A stretch of DNA of 64,000 nucleotides from Jiella marina (GCF_024359545.1 NZ_JAKQZG010000004.1:62001-126000), one strand, 5' to 3'; positions 17,919 through 26,819 are shown, numbered from the stretch's first letter. Notes: generated from the sequence alone by a model not told the origin. Numbers and translations are program-made.

Positions 17919-18567
17919 GGATGTCCTCACGGATCGACAACGGTTCGGCGAGGCCGCGTCGCACAAGACAGCTGTGCTCGATGCCATAAACACCACGCAT
18001 TTCCTCGAGCGCGCGCTGCGTGATGTCGAAGGCGAAACCGGCCAGGGTCATGCCTTCATGCGCAATCGGCAGACCCAGGGGACGCGGCCGCCATCCGAGC
18101 CCCTGGATGCGCGGGATCCACCAGGCTTCGCCGAGGGCCCGCATCTCGCGCACGCCTTCTTCGAGCAGATATTCGAACATGCTGCAGAGAACCGCGCCCC
18201 CGGTACGGCTCAGCCGATGCTCTTCCCGGTGGGATTTGGCGACGAAGAAGCGCGTCCATTCCCACACGTCCGGCCCCTGCGGCATGCCGCGCACTGCAGC
18301 GGCCTCGGGAAACACCGCCGACAGGAGGGTCGGCTTCCAGCTTGGCAGCAAGCGCGTACCGCCCACGACTCCCGCCTTTGGGTCGACGGCAAGAAGATAG
18401 ACGGCCTCCGGATAGTCGAACTGATCGGCCTCACGCCCGTTCCGGTCGACCAGGGCGCGCCAGCCATGCTCGCCAATATAGATGTCGCACCGCAAGCGAT
18501 GGTGCTGGTCGAGTTCGTCTTCGTAAAGGTGTCGATTGGCCGCGCTGACGACGTGGACAGAGATCAT
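17908..18567 (-). CDS. Acyl-homoserine-lactone synthase, LuxI family
   Basis: The 219-residue protein keeps the invariant LuxI residues: arginines near 24–26, W36 (EHGWRAL), the DQFDYPEAVYLL segment, GGTRLLPSWKP, and VWEWTRFFV with the E..R pair. It should make an N-acyl-homoserine lactone from S-adenosylmethionine and an acyl donor. The acyl group cannot be predicted. GGAGGGACGAA precedes the ATG. It lies downstream of a luxR gene on the same strand (331-bp gap) and overlaps a small gene. A palindrome upstream is spaced as expected for a lux box. Confidence 0.92.
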   Translation of the reverse strand: MISVHVVSAANRHLYEDELDQHHRLRCDIYIGEHGWRALVDRNGREADQFDYPEAVYLLAVDPKAGVVGGTRLLPSWKPTLLSAVFPEAAAVRGMPQGPDVWEWTRFFVAKSHREEHRLSRTGGAVLCSMFEYLLEEGVREMRALGEAWWIPRIQGLGWRPRPLGLPIAHEGMTLAGFAFDITQRALEEMRGVYGIEHSCLVRRGLAEPLSIREDIHAA

Positions 18568-18898
18568 TTCGTCCCTCCATGGTTAATTCATCCATGAGGA
18601 TAAAAGGACGAAACTTGTGGTCGGAATATCCCCGAAATCGGGGACAAATCGACGTCAGTTCTTGCCCGGCAAAGAACAAACGTGATCGAAAATTAGAGCA
18701 TCCGGCCAGGGCGCCGCAGCGGGTCGACCATGGTGAGAAACAGGCACAGAGTTAACTGGGGCGGAGCAGGAAGATAGGCATGCGACGCCGAAGACGTCCG
18801 AAAGAACGATAGGCGGGTGAGAGCGACCACGGCCGTTCTTGCCAGCCGGGATTGACCACCGGCTCGGCGCAGGGTTCTGGAAGAAGACCTGGGATGTA
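18568..18898. other. luxR–luxI intergenic region
   Basis: No gene is seen in these 331 bases. They contain the candidate lux box at 18629–18644. A weak −10-like TTTTAT on the reverse strand (~18601–18606) would put the luxI start site near 18594. The luxR-proximal 200 bases show nothing further. Confidence 0.5.
18629..18644 (-). promoter_or_regulatory. Candidate lux box upstream of luxI
   Basis: TCCCCGA–AA–TCGGGGA is a perfect 16-bp inverted repeat. Its centre is about 69 bases upstream of the luxI ATG. With a −10-like element near 18603 the centre falls near −42, where LuxR proteins typically overlap the −35. The sequence differs from the classical Vibrio box, as expected for divergent receptors. 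Found by eye. Confidence 0.55.
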
Positions 18899-19633
18899 TC
18901 AGGGGCGCAATTCGCGTTGGCGAAGGGCTTCCACCACAGTATGGGTCGTCGACCGCGTGCCGAACTTGGCCTTTGCTCTTTTCAAATGGGTCGTGACGGT
19001 CTCGACCGATACCCCGAGCCTTTCGGCGACGTCATTGATGGCGTTTCCTTCCGCGATGAAAGCCAGGACTTCACGTTCGCGCGGACTCAAGACGCCGCCT
19101 CGCGAAAGTTTCTGCTTGCCGACACGGATCGAGGCGTTGTGGGCGTAATAGCCCAGAAGATGGAGCATCCGCCGCTCGTCCGGCGAGGCTTCGATACGCT
19201 CGCCGGCCATGGACACGACGGCCTGGAAACCGTTCACGTCGATGATCGGAATGCAGAACCCCTCAGCCATCCCGAATTCGCTGGCCTCGCCCATGACACG
19301 GTCGGCCTTGGGATATCGGTTGGGATCGATCGGTGCATTGGACCATTCGAAGGGGTTGATGGTCTCGAAGCAATATTTGAGGACCGGATCCTCGCGGCAA
19401 TAGCCGCTGCGGTCGTAATGGGTCATCCAGCCCGTCGGCCACTCCTTGAGAATGGCATAGGGTGCAAGCCTTTCGCGAGCTGGCGGAAGGTGCGAAACCA
19501 GAAAGTAGTCGATCCCGAAATTCGCAAAAACACTGCCCAGAGCATCCGACACGGCGGCAGCCGTCTTCAACTGATCGAGACCCTCCATCAGATCGAAAAT
19601 GTCGCCGACACGCCTTTCGAAGCGGGCATTCAT
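18899..19633 (-). CDS. LuxR-family quorum-sensing regulator
   Basis: The 244-residue protein has an N-terminal autoinducer-binding domain with the conserved W, Y, D, P and second W (GWMTHYDRSGYCREDPVLKYCFETINPFEWS). The C-terminal HTH is LSPREREVLAFIAEGNAINDVAERLGVSVETVTTHLKRAKAKFG. It should bind the acyl-homoserine lactone made by the neighbouring luxI product and control luxI and other genes. AGGAG precedes the ATG at 19633. Gene order on the reverse strand is luxR, luxI, small protein. Confidence 0.93.
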   Translation of the reverse strand: MNARFERRVGDIFDLMEGLDQLKTAAAVSDALGSVFANFGIDYFLVSHLPPARERLAPYAILKEWPTGWMTHYDRSGYCREDPVLKYCFETINPFEWSNAPIDPNRYPKADRVMGEASEFGMAEGFCIPIIDVNGFQAVVSMAGERIEASPDERRMLHLLGYYAHNASIRVGKQKLSRGGVLSPREREVLAFIAEGNAINDVAERLGVSVETVTTHLKRAKAKFGTRSTTHTVVEALRQRELRP

Positions 19634-20192
19634 GACCACTCCTTCCTCTCGCTTCCTGCCTCAGTCGTAAGCGAATAGAATAACGGGCAAGCGCCGGTCT
19701 TGCTACGACGAAGTTGCTTGAGTTCGAAGTTTTTCGACTCGTTGAGCTTCGTTGACCGGCTTTGTTAGTCCGCAAATGATTTAGGCGTGTCTTGATCCGG
19801 ACCGCTACGCGAAGACCCCAGTCGGTCTCGGCTGCGTTCGGCTCCGGCCGAAGGGGCGACATTCCTGCAAAGCGCGTTCACATGGCCGTGTGCGGCCTGT
19901 TACACAGCGTCGCCCTTGGAAACGGAGCGGTATCGGCCCCTGTGCATCACCCCTGTCCCAGCGACCACGACGTCTCGAACCAACAGCCGCGCCGAGCGCC
20001 TCGGGTGTTGTCCTGACGGCAGGAGGGACCAGTATCCTGCCTTGATGTGCGTCAAGATGCCGCAAATCGCATGATGGCGTTTTTCCCGTCTCCGGGTCGG
20101 CCGCACTTCAAGCGGTCCCAGGCTGAAAGGCGCGCGGAGGCAGGGTCCGAGGAGGGCGACCGCGCCTGTCATTTCCGAGCGCGGATAGGCGG
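19634..20192. other. Intergenic region between opgC and luxR
   Basis: About 560 bases without a supported gene. Bases 19650–19790 are relatively AT-rich. They contain an imperfect hairpin (arms around 19713–19738, built on GAGTTCGAA and TTCGACTC), which may be part of the luxR promoter region. The opgC-proximal part shows no good terminator. Confidence 0.45.
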
Positions 20193-21401
20193 TCAGGATG
20201 GAGAAATGTTCACCCGGGGTCTTGGAGCGGTCTTGCGCATTGTCTCGGAGCGCGCTGCTTCCGAGAGACCTTCGCTTTTGGGCGCAACCGCGACCTTCTG
20301 CGCGACGGCCCACCAGTCGAGATAGCGAGCCAGCGTGAACTGGGCCAGCAATCCGAGCCCGATGACCAGCGTATCGAGCGGCAGATACGGTTCCTGATCG
20401 TATTTGATCACCTGCCCGATGAGCGAGAGCACCGTACCCAGGGCGAAGACGGGCAGGGAGTGGCGGCCGAGCATGGCAAGCGGATTGTCCCGGCCAATCC
20501 GCGAGAAGGGCGATGAGGCCGCAGCATTGGCAAAGATGTAGACGAGTGCCAGTACATGCAGCAGACGCGGCAGGCTGACATAGGTCTTGTCGAAGCCGGC
20601 AATCAGCGTGGGCAATGAGAGATCGCCCCAGAGGAACCACAGCCGAAACTTGAGGGTGGCGAAGGCGAACAGAAGGAAAGCGCCGGCCAGCGCCACCAGC
20701 CAGGGACGGAAGGCGATCGAATAGCCGCGCTCAATCCGCCGAAACCCGCAATAAAGTCCGCAGGCAAAAATCAGCTGCCAGGAGAACGGATTGAAGAACC
20801 ATCCGCCGGGCAGGGGATAGGCCGGGACATCGATGCGAAAGATGTAGGCGAGAATCCATGTGAGGATCGACACGCCGAGCATCAGCCTCAGATCGATCCG
20901 CGACAGCCAAAGAAGGGCAGGCAGGAAAAGGAGCATGGCCGAATACATCGGCAGGATGTTCACGTAGCCCAGCTGATGACCGAGAGTCGCGAAACCGATC
21001 ATGGTCTCCAGGGGCTTGGTGATGAAGGACGTCAGCGCGATCCTGTCCATCAACTCGCCGCGTCCGAGGGCGAGAGCTCCCCAGGCAAAGATGCCGACGG
21101 CCAGCGTGGTGAGCATGAACTGCACCATCACCAGCACACCCGCACGCCGCCAGGACTTCAGCGTCGCGACCAGCCTGTGACCGGCAAAGAAGAGGCGGCC
21201 ATAGGCATAGGCCGATGCGAAGCCCGCCAAAAAGACGAACAGTTCCGCGGCGTCGGAGAAGCCGAAATTTCGCGACGTGAAGTGTTCGTAGAGGTTGCCC
21301 GGGATATGATTGACGAAGATCATCACCAGGGCGACGCCGCGCCAGAAGTCGACTCGATGGTCACGGCCCATCGGGACGCGGGGCGATAGAACACTCGTCA
21401 T
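20193..21401 (-). CDS. opgC: OpgC, succinyl-modification protein of osmoregulated periplasmic glucans
   Basis: The 402-residue protein has about ten membrane helices and the OpgC/acyltransferase-3-like start RDHRVDFWRGVALVMIFVNHIPG, plus FGFSDAAELFVFLAGFASAYAYGR. OpgC adds succinyl groups to the glucan backbone in the periplasm. It begins 16 bases after opgH. The order opgG–small gene–opgH–opgC is that described for Rhodobacter sphaeroides (opgGIHC). The C-terminal ~35 residues are basic and probably unstructured. Confidence 0.9.
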   Translation of the reverse strand: MTSVLSPRVPMGRDHRVDFWRGVALVMIFVNHIPGNLYEHFTSRNFGFSDAAELFVFLAGFASAYAYGRLFFAGHRLVATLKSWRRAGVLVMVQFMLTTLAVGIFAWGALALGRGELMDRIALTSFITKPLETMIGFATLGHQLGYVNILPMYSAMLLFLPALLWLSRIDLRLMLGVSILTWILAYIFRIDVPAYPLPGGWFFNPFSWQLIFACGLYCGFRRIERGYSIAFRPWLVALAGAFLLFAFATLKFRLWFLWGDLSLPTLIAGFDKTYVSLPRLLHVLALVYIFANAAASSPFSRIGRDNPLAMLGRHSLPVFALGTVLSLIGQVIKYDQEPYLPLDTLVIGLGLLAQFTLARYLDWWAVAQKVAVAPKSEGLSEAARSETMRKTAPRPRVNISPS

Positions 21402-21417
21402 TTGGATGTCTTAGAAC

Positions 21418-23289
21418 TCAGGCAGGTCCCGGCAAGACCTGAGAGCGTTCCATCGTGGCAATATGAGGGCGCTCGGCCTCGGTCCCGAGCCTGGCGAGCC
21501 GCGTCCGCCATTCCAAGCTGGCGAGAATGACGGCTTCCGGGTTCGCCTCGAAGGGCGTCGTGAACAGCCCCGTCCCGCGCAAGAGCTGTCCGAGCCAGGG
21601 GCTGCCGGTCAGGCTGATCATCAGCGGCGCCGCCACGAGGGGAATGGCAATGGGCAGGGTCCAGAGAATGAGGTCGGGGGCATAGCGCGTGGTCGCTACA
21701 AGCACCACCGCGCCGGCCAGCACCATCCACCAGCTTGCCTTGAATGCCGTCGAAAGCGGCATCCGGCCGTCCTGCCGTTCCGTGGCCGGCCATCCCGCAT
21801 CGGCGCCGATCAGGATCTCGTAGACCGCCTTCGACTGAAACATCATCATGATGGGCGCGAGAATGCTCGTCAGCACGAGCTCGACCGCCGCTCCGGCGAG
21901 CACCAGCCCCCGGCCGCCGAAAGCCTTGCTGCGGCTCGATGAGAGGGCCGATCCGAAGGCGATCAAGGTCTTCGGCAGAAGAAGCAGAACGAAAATGCCG
22001 AACAGGAGCAGGAGCGCCTTGGTCGTTTCCGGTTGCGGGAAGACGGGGAACAGGGAACCCGATGGAAAATAGTTAGGCTCCGGCGCCAGGACCGGATCGA
22101 GCAGGCTGACGATCAGGAACAAGAGCCAGATCGGCGAGGCGAGATAGGCCATGATGCCGGCGACCAGCGAAACCCGGCTCCAGAGCTTGAGGCCGGGTGC
22201 GGCCAAAAGCCGCGTGTGCTGCAGATTGCCCTGGCACCAACGGCGGTCGCGTTTGGCGTACTCAATGATGTTGGCCGGTGCTTCCTCGTAGGACCCTTCC
22301 AGGTCCGGATCGACGCGGACCTTGTAGCCGGCGCGGGCAAGGAGAGCCGCCTCGACATAGTCATGGCTGAGAATGTGCCCGCCGAAGGGCGGTTTGCCGG
22401 AAAGGCTCGGCAAGCCGCAGCTTGCCGCGAAGGCCCGAATGCGGATCGCGGCATTGTGACCCCAGAACGGACCTTCACGCCCCTGCAGAGCAGCAATCCC
22501 GCGCGAGAAAATCGGCGAGAACAGCGCGGCGGAGAACTGCAGGGCGCGGCCAAAGGGCGTCCGGCGGCCGATGATCAGAGGCTGGCTTTGCAGGAGAGCG
22601 AGTTCGGGATCTGCGTCCATGCGGGCGATCATCTCGATGATCGTGTCGGCCCGCATCAGGCTGTCGGCGTCGAGGATCAGCATGTACTCGTAGGCGCCGC
22701 CATAATTCGTGACGAAGTCCGCGATGTTGCCTGCCTTACGGCCGATATTGCGCTCGCGGTGGCGATAATAGAGCCGGCCCGCCGCAGAGAGTTCCGCCAG
22801 AAGCAGATCGTAGACGCGCTTTTCTTCCGCGACATTCTCGGGATTGGTCGAGTCGCTGAGGATGTAGAAGTCGAACCGATCGGCCGAGGGCGTCTGCCGG
22901 ATCATTTCGATCATCGCAGCGACGCGGGCGAACACGCCGGTTACGTCCTCATTGTAGACGGGCATCAGGATGGCGGTCCGACTTTGCGTGTGCCGCAATT
23001 CCTTCGGCGCGGCCGGAATGGGCTGGCGGGAGAAAATTCCGGCCACCGCCGTGTTGAATCCCCAGGAAAGCCAGAGGCAGCAGATCAGCAGAAGCGTGAT
23101 CTGAGCGATGTGCAGGTAGGTGACGCCGTTGACGGTGACGATGATGAAAAACAGATTGGCCGCCACGGCAGCGAGGACGACCGCAGCCAGGACGAACATC
23201 AACCTCCAAGCTGCCAGCATGATCGTCTCATCTCCATCAAGTGTTGCGCGCAGCCGCGCCTGCCTGCCCGTTTGAACGGAAGCCAGCAT
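21418..23289 (-). CDS. opgH: Glucan glucosyltransferase OpgH (MdoH)
   Basis: The 623-residue inner-membrane GT2 enzyme has two N-terminal helices, a cytoplasmic glycosyltransferase domain and four or more C-terminal helices. The GT domain shows ILMPVYNEDVTGVFA, LILDADSLM and the product-site RDRRWCQGNLQH. It polymerises glucose from UDP-glucose into periplasmic glucan. Start 23289 is the longest; ATG at 23220 (GGAG 11 bases upstream) would give 600 residues and starts closer to helix 1. Unlike E. coli or Xanthomonas OpgH it lacks the N-terminal soluble segment with the MPEQ motif, which is found in the small gene upstream. Confidence 0.92.
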   Translation of the reverse strand: MLASVQTGRQARLRATLDGDETIMLAAWRLMFVLAAVVLAAVAANLFFIIVTVNGVTYLHIAQITLLLICCLWLSWGFNTAVAGIFSRQPIPAAPKELRHTQSRTAILMPVYNEDVTGVFARVAAMIEMIRQTPSADRFDFYILSDSTNPENVAEEKRVYDLLLAELSAAGRLYYRHRERNIGRKAGNIADFVTNYGGAYEYMLILDADSLMRADTIIEMIARMDADPELALLQSQPLIIGRRTPFGRALQFSAALFSPIFSRGIAALQGREGPFWGHNAAIRIRAFAASCGLPSLSGKPPFGGHILSHDYVEAALLARAGYKVRVDPDLEGSYEEAPANIIEYAKRDRRWCQGNLQHTRLLAAPGLKLWSRVSLVAGIMAYLASPIWLLFLIVSLLDPVLAPEPNYFPSGSLFPVFPQPETTKALLLLFGIFVLLLLPKTLIAFGSALSSSRSKAFGGRGLVLAGAAVELVLTSILAPIMMMFQSKAVYEILIGADAGWPATERQDGRMPLSTAFKASWWMVLAGAVVLVATTRYAPDLILWTLPIAIPLVAAPLMISLTGSPWLGQLLRGTGLFTTPFEANPEAVILASLEWRTRLARLGTEAERPHIATMERSQVLPGPA

Positions 23290-23614
23290 CCAATCGCGCC
23301 GAATTCAGGCGCCGGGCAGAGCCCCTGCTTCCTGTCCATGAAGCCTGACGCCGTTCATGACCGGTCGGTTCCGTTGGCTGGCAAAAAAAGCAGCCGCGGA
23401 TCCGATCTGCCCGCGACCGAGAGAATTTTGTTGCGCCGCGTCAAGCTCGCATAAAGACGTCGGAGAATGATCTGCAGGCGCTATTGCGGTCTGCCTGTCG
23501 GAACCGCGATAGAGTGCGCGGCTGGCGGCAGATGACAGCGAGGGCTGGCCGATAGGGCCGATGTGCCGCAGAACGGCCAACACCCTTGCGGACACCCTCA
23601 ACCATCCCCTGCAT
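23290..23614. other. 325-bp spacer between the opgI-like gene and opgH
   Basis: No convincing gene. A 98-codon reverse-strand frame (23305–23601) starts with TTG, has no ribosome site and no recognisable motif. Near 23383–23389 the reverse strand has a seven-T run preceded by a weak GCAG/CTGC stem, which could terminate or attenuate transcription entering from opgG. Such a gap is unexpected inside an opg operon. Confidence 0.5.
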
Positions 23615-23935
23615 TCATCCGCGGGTCCAGGAGATCCGGATCACAGGCAGCGGGATCGCACGGCGCAGGGACGGCCTGCTCAGCTTCTGCTCCGGCATCG
23701 AAAGCCGTGCCGACGGTGCTGGAACCGGGATCGTGCGCAGGAGACCGATCGCTTCCTGTTCGCCCGCAAGGGCGGCCTGGAGAACCTCTTCGGCCTCTGT
23801 CGCGGGGCGCCGCTTCGACGCGAGCCGTGTCCGGAGGCCATCGAGCAGGACGTCGTCGGATAGATCGGCCCGACCGATGATCGCGCCGGCGTTCATGTCT
23901 TGTGGCGTGGAGCGCACACCTGGGAGTGTGGTCAT
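23615..23935 (-). CDS. opgI: OpgI-like small protein (detached N-terminal motif of OpgH)
   Basis: This 106-residue frame overlaps the opgG stop by 4 bases (ATGA), which indicates translational coupling. Near its C-terminus it reads PAPSARLSMPEQKLSRPSL. From memory, this resembles the soluble N-terminal segment of larger OpgH proteins (a P…PL.MPEQ.L…SL pattern), which this OpgH lacks. In Rhodobacter sphaeroides a gene named opgI sits between opgG and opgH and is needed for backbone synthesis. The position and motif suggest the same role here. The first 60 residues are helical and charged. No signal peptide or helix is present, so it is probably cytoplasmic. Confidence 0.6.
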   Translation of the reverse strand: MTTLPGVRSTPQDMNAGAIIGRADLSDDVLLDGLRTRLASKRRPATEAEEVLQAALAGEQEAIGLLRTIPVPAPSARLSMPEQKLSRPSLRRAIPLPVIRISWTRG

Positions 23936-25551
23936 GCTTCTTCTGTCCATTGATAGAGCCACGTTTCACTTACAATGCGCTGCAGCATTGAAAGTTTCAC
24001 GCGCAGTTCAACGGCCTGTGAATCTTCTCGCTCGATCTCGATCGAAAGGCGCCAGCCGCCTCCGGGAAGGCGCGACATGCCCTGATGCAGAAGCCTTGCA
24101 TTCGAAGGCACGTCGATCAGGGGTTCGATCGAGGCGTCCGACGGCAGATTGTGAATCGTGCCGCCTTCGAAATTGATCGCGAACCGTCGGCTCGTGGGAT
24201 TCTCGTTCGCATCGGCGGCATTTCCGCCGACGCCGACATAGGTGCCGGCGACCCGAGCCAATGTGGTCTGTTCCTGCGGGTCGAGACCCCACAGCATGCG
24301 ATAGCGATATTCCAGGCTGTCGCCAGCCGATGGCCGGCCTTCTGGGACCCAGAACGCAACGATGTTGTCGTTTGTTTCCGAATCGGTCGGAATTTCCACG
24401 AGTTCGACCACACCGCTGCCCCAGTCGCCGACGGTCTCGATCATCAGGGACGGCCGCAGATCGTAGCGCGCTTCGGTGTCCTGATAGTTCGAGAACAGCC
24501 GGTCGCGCTGCATCAGGCCGAAGCGGCGGGGATTGGTCTCCTGGAAATAGGAAAGGGCGAGCTTGTCGGGGTTCTTCAACGGCCGCCAGACCATCTCGCC
24601 CGAGTTCCGCATGATGTAGAGCCCGTCGCTGTCATGGACTTCGGGCCGGAAATCCTCGTAGTCGCTGTGATCGTTTTCCCCAAAGGTGTACATGGAGGTG
24701 AGCGGCGCGATGCCGAGCCGGGTCACTTCCGTGCGCATGAAGAGTCGGCAGGTGACGTCCATCGTCGTCGTATGGCCGGGGGTGATCACGAATTCGTAGG
24801 CGCCCGCAACGCTCGGGCTGTCGAGCTCGGCCATGATGCGGATCGAGGCGTCGGTCGGCCGGGGCTGATCGATGTAGAACGCCGTAAAGCGTGGAAATTC
24901 CTCGGTCTCGGAGGTGGCGGTGTTGATCGCAAGGCCGCGCGCGGACAGGCCGTAGCGCGTTCCGGTGCCAAGCGCCCGGAAATAGCTCGCGCCCAAGAAC
25001 GTCACGAGCTCGTCGAAATAGTCGGGCCGCTCGAGCGGGGCATGGATGCGAAAGCCTGCCACACCCGGCAGTTCCAGCGACTGAAAGCGGCTCGGATCGA
25101 GCGGCGGCCGATATTCGAAATTGGCCGGATCGAACACGTGCCGCCGGTAAACGCCGCCCCGTCCGACGAAGATGGTCGTGGTGTCCTTGAAGACCCAGCC
25201 GGGATAGAAGGCCTGGAGATGGAATTCGCCCGGCTCGCTCCGCCAGAGCGAATGCTCCGGGCGGAAACGAATGGCCCGGTGCTCGTCGTAATTCAGGTCG
25301 GCGATCGCCTCGGGAAGGTTCGACTCGGGCGGCTGATATTCTTCCGCGGCGCGCTGCTTCATCTTCTCCGACAGCGCGTCGAAGGTCAGAGGCCTCTCCT
25401 CGGTGCCGACCTGCGGCCCCTCGAAAGCTCCATCCTGCGCCCTCGCACGACTGGAGAAGGCGAAGGCACCTGGAAAAGATGCCGCTGTGGCGGCTGCTGC
25501 CAGACCGAGCTTGAGCGCGGTGCGGCGAGACTCGTTACGCTGGATTGTCAC
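23932..25551 (-). CDS. opgG: Periplasmic glucan biosynthesis protein OpgG (MdoG)
   Basis: The 539-residue product has an RR-containing export signal (SRRTALKLGLAAAATAASFPGAFA…ARAQ). The OpgG/OpgD domain follows: FDALSEKMKQRAAEEYQPP, RPEHSLW, the catalytic-like region TSMYTFGENDHSDYEDFRPEVHDSDGL, and YRMLWG. OpgG acts in the periplasm on the nascent beta-glucan; family members are now considered glucan hydrolases/branching factors. The only available start is GTG at 25551, since an in-frame stop lies just upstream. Its stop overlaps the start of the opgI-like gene. Confidence 0.92.
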   Translation of the reverse strand: MTIQRNESRRTALKLGLAAAATAASFPGAFAFSSRARAQDGAFEGPQVGTEERPLTFDALSEKMKQRAAEEYQPPESNLPEAIADLNYDEHRAIRFRPEHSLWRSEPGEFHLQAFYPGWVFKDTTTIFVGRGGVYRRHVFDPANFEYRPPLDPSRFQSLELPGVAGFRIHAPLERPDYFDELVTFLGASYFRALGTGTRYGLSARGLAINTATSETEEFPRFTAFYIDQPRPTDASIRIMAELDSPSVAGAYEFVITPGHTTTMDVTCRLFMRTEVTRLGIAPLTSMYTFGENDHSDYEDFRPEVHDSDGLYIMRNSGEMVWRPLKNPDKLALSYFQETNPRRFGLMQRDRLFSNYQDTEARYDLRPSLMIETVGDWGSGVVELVEIPTDSETNDNIVAFWVPEGRPSAGDSLEYRYRMLWGLDPQEQTTLARVAGTYVGVGGNAADANENPTSRRFAINFEGGTIHNLPSDASIEPLIDVPSNARLLHQGMSRLPGGGWRLSIEIEREDSQAVELRVKLSMLQRIVSETWLYQWTEEA

Positions 25552-25705
25552 GGGGCAAATGTCTGCTGAATCTGATGACGATGATCATCAGACTATCGGC
25601 AAATGCGGCCAATAAATAGCCGCGATGCGGCGCTGCAAAAAATTTTGCCAGGCATCTTTGCTGCGCCTGCAATCTGAGAACGCCTGGACGCGTCCCTCCG
25701 CAGCC

Positions 25706-26152
25706 TCACCGAAGTCGGCGCAGACGCTGGGTCAGGATTTCTTCCGCTTTCACCAGGGAGTCGCTGAGGACGCCGATCTCCTCATCGCTGAGATTGGACG
25801 TCAGTTCCTCTTCCAGCTTGCTCCAGATCTCGCGAACCTCGGCTTGGGCCTTCATGCCAGCTTCGGTCAGCCGCACCATGGTGCGGCGGGCGTCGCGAAG
25901 ATTGGAGGCCCGCTCCACCAATCCGCGATCGATCAGGCGGTCGAGCATCTTCGAAACGGTAGATGGACGGACCGCAAGCGAGTCGGCCAGCGAAGAAACA
26001 TTGATCGGATTATCGCGGTCGAGCTTGTCCAGAAGCTGATCCTGGCCAGGATGAAGGTCGATGCGGTCGAGTAATATCGTCAAGAACGCGCGCGTCGACT
26101 TGGCAATCGACAAGAGTGAAGGCACGACGGTCGGATCTGACCTGGATTGCAT
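25706..26152 (-). CDS. MarR-family transcriptional regulator
   Basis: The 148-residue winged-helix protein has the MarR core INVSSLADSLAVRPSTVSKMLDRLIDRGLVERASNLRDARRTMVRLTEAG. The DxRR wing arginines are present. ATG at 26152 is chosen; a TTG at 26167 is possible and neither has a well-spaced ribosome site. It is upstream of opgG on the same strand (154-bp gap) and divergent from the DHFR-like gene. A 20-bp partial dyad at 26228–26247 could be its operator, but only five bases per arm match. Confidence 0.88.
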   Translation of the reverse strand: MQSRSDPTVVPSLLSIAKSTRAFLTILLDRIDLHPGQDQLLDKLDRDNPINVSSLADSLAVRPSTVSKMLDRLIDRGLVERASNLRDARRTMVRLTEAGMKAQAEVREIWSKLEEELTSNLSDEEIGVLSDSLVKAEEILTQRLRRLR

Positions 26153-26402
26153 TCCTGTAATGTCCAAAATTCTGTAGATGGGAAACGTTTTCGGACTTAT
26201 GCAACGGTGCTCCCCCGCAATCTTTTAAGTGGTTTACTAAGTCCACTGCGAAGAGGCGGAAATGCGTTCGGGCGCCGGTTAAAAATTTCCTGTTTCTGCT
26301 TTGAGAGCCATGGAAATTCGGCTCAACGACACGAAGTCGCAACTGAACGATCGCCCGGCGAATCGGTTGCCTGGCGGTCGACGGTCGAAATGGAGAGTTT
26401 GA

Positions 26403-26819
26403 ATGGCAGACGTGCGGGTCATCTGCGCAATCGGCAGGAGCGGGCAACTCGGCCTGAATGGCGGCATGCCGTGGGAGGGGCGATCCGAGCGCGCCTTTGT
26501 CGAGGATGTCGAACGCTTCTTCGAGATCACCCGTGGCCACGTGCTGATTGCCGGACCGAAGACCGTCGCTTCCTTTCCGGATTTCGCTCACAACGAGCGC
26601 ACGATCGTGGAAATCCGCTCGGGCGAGAAACCGGAGGAGGTGCTCGAGCGATTCGGGGATCGCGTGGTCTATGTGGGCGGCGGACCCTCGGTCTGGACGG
26701 CCTACGCGCCGTTTGTCCGCCATTGGGACATCAACACGGTCCCCTATGATGGCGAGGCCGACACCTGGTTCGATCCGGCCTGGCTACTGGCCGGCGGTGG
26801 TCGCGCGGGTGTCAGCTGA
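26403..26819 (+). CDS. Short dihydrofolate reductase-like protein
   Basis: The 138-residue protein aligns with DHFR: VICAIGRSGQLGLNGGMPW (Met20-loop region), then EDVERFF, whose Asp and second Phe sit at the positions of catalytic Asp27 and Phe31 of E. coli. GPKT follows (NADP-site Thr46 position), then VVYVGGGPSVW (the GGG cofactor loop). It is about 20 residues shorter than typical FolA and lacks much of the distal substrate-side loops. It lies 11 bases from the convergent pab cluster, so folate metabolism is a natural context. Whether it is the cell's only DHFR cannot be told. Confidence 0.75.
   Translation: MADVRVICAIGRSGQLGLNGGMPWEGRSERAFVEDVERFFEITRGHVLIAGPKTVASFPDFAHNERTIVEIRSGEKPEEVLERFGDRVVYVGGGPSVWTAYAPFVRHWDINTVPYDGEADTWFDPAWLLAGGGRAGVS

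Noticed and set aside
23305-23601. 98-codon reverse frame between the opgI-like gene and opgH
   Set aside because: TTG start, no ribosome site, no motif and atypical amino-acid mix. Treated as non-coding.
26228-26247. MarR operator between the MarR and DHFR-like genes
   Set aside because: Only the outer five bases of each arm are symmetrical; too weak to list as a site.
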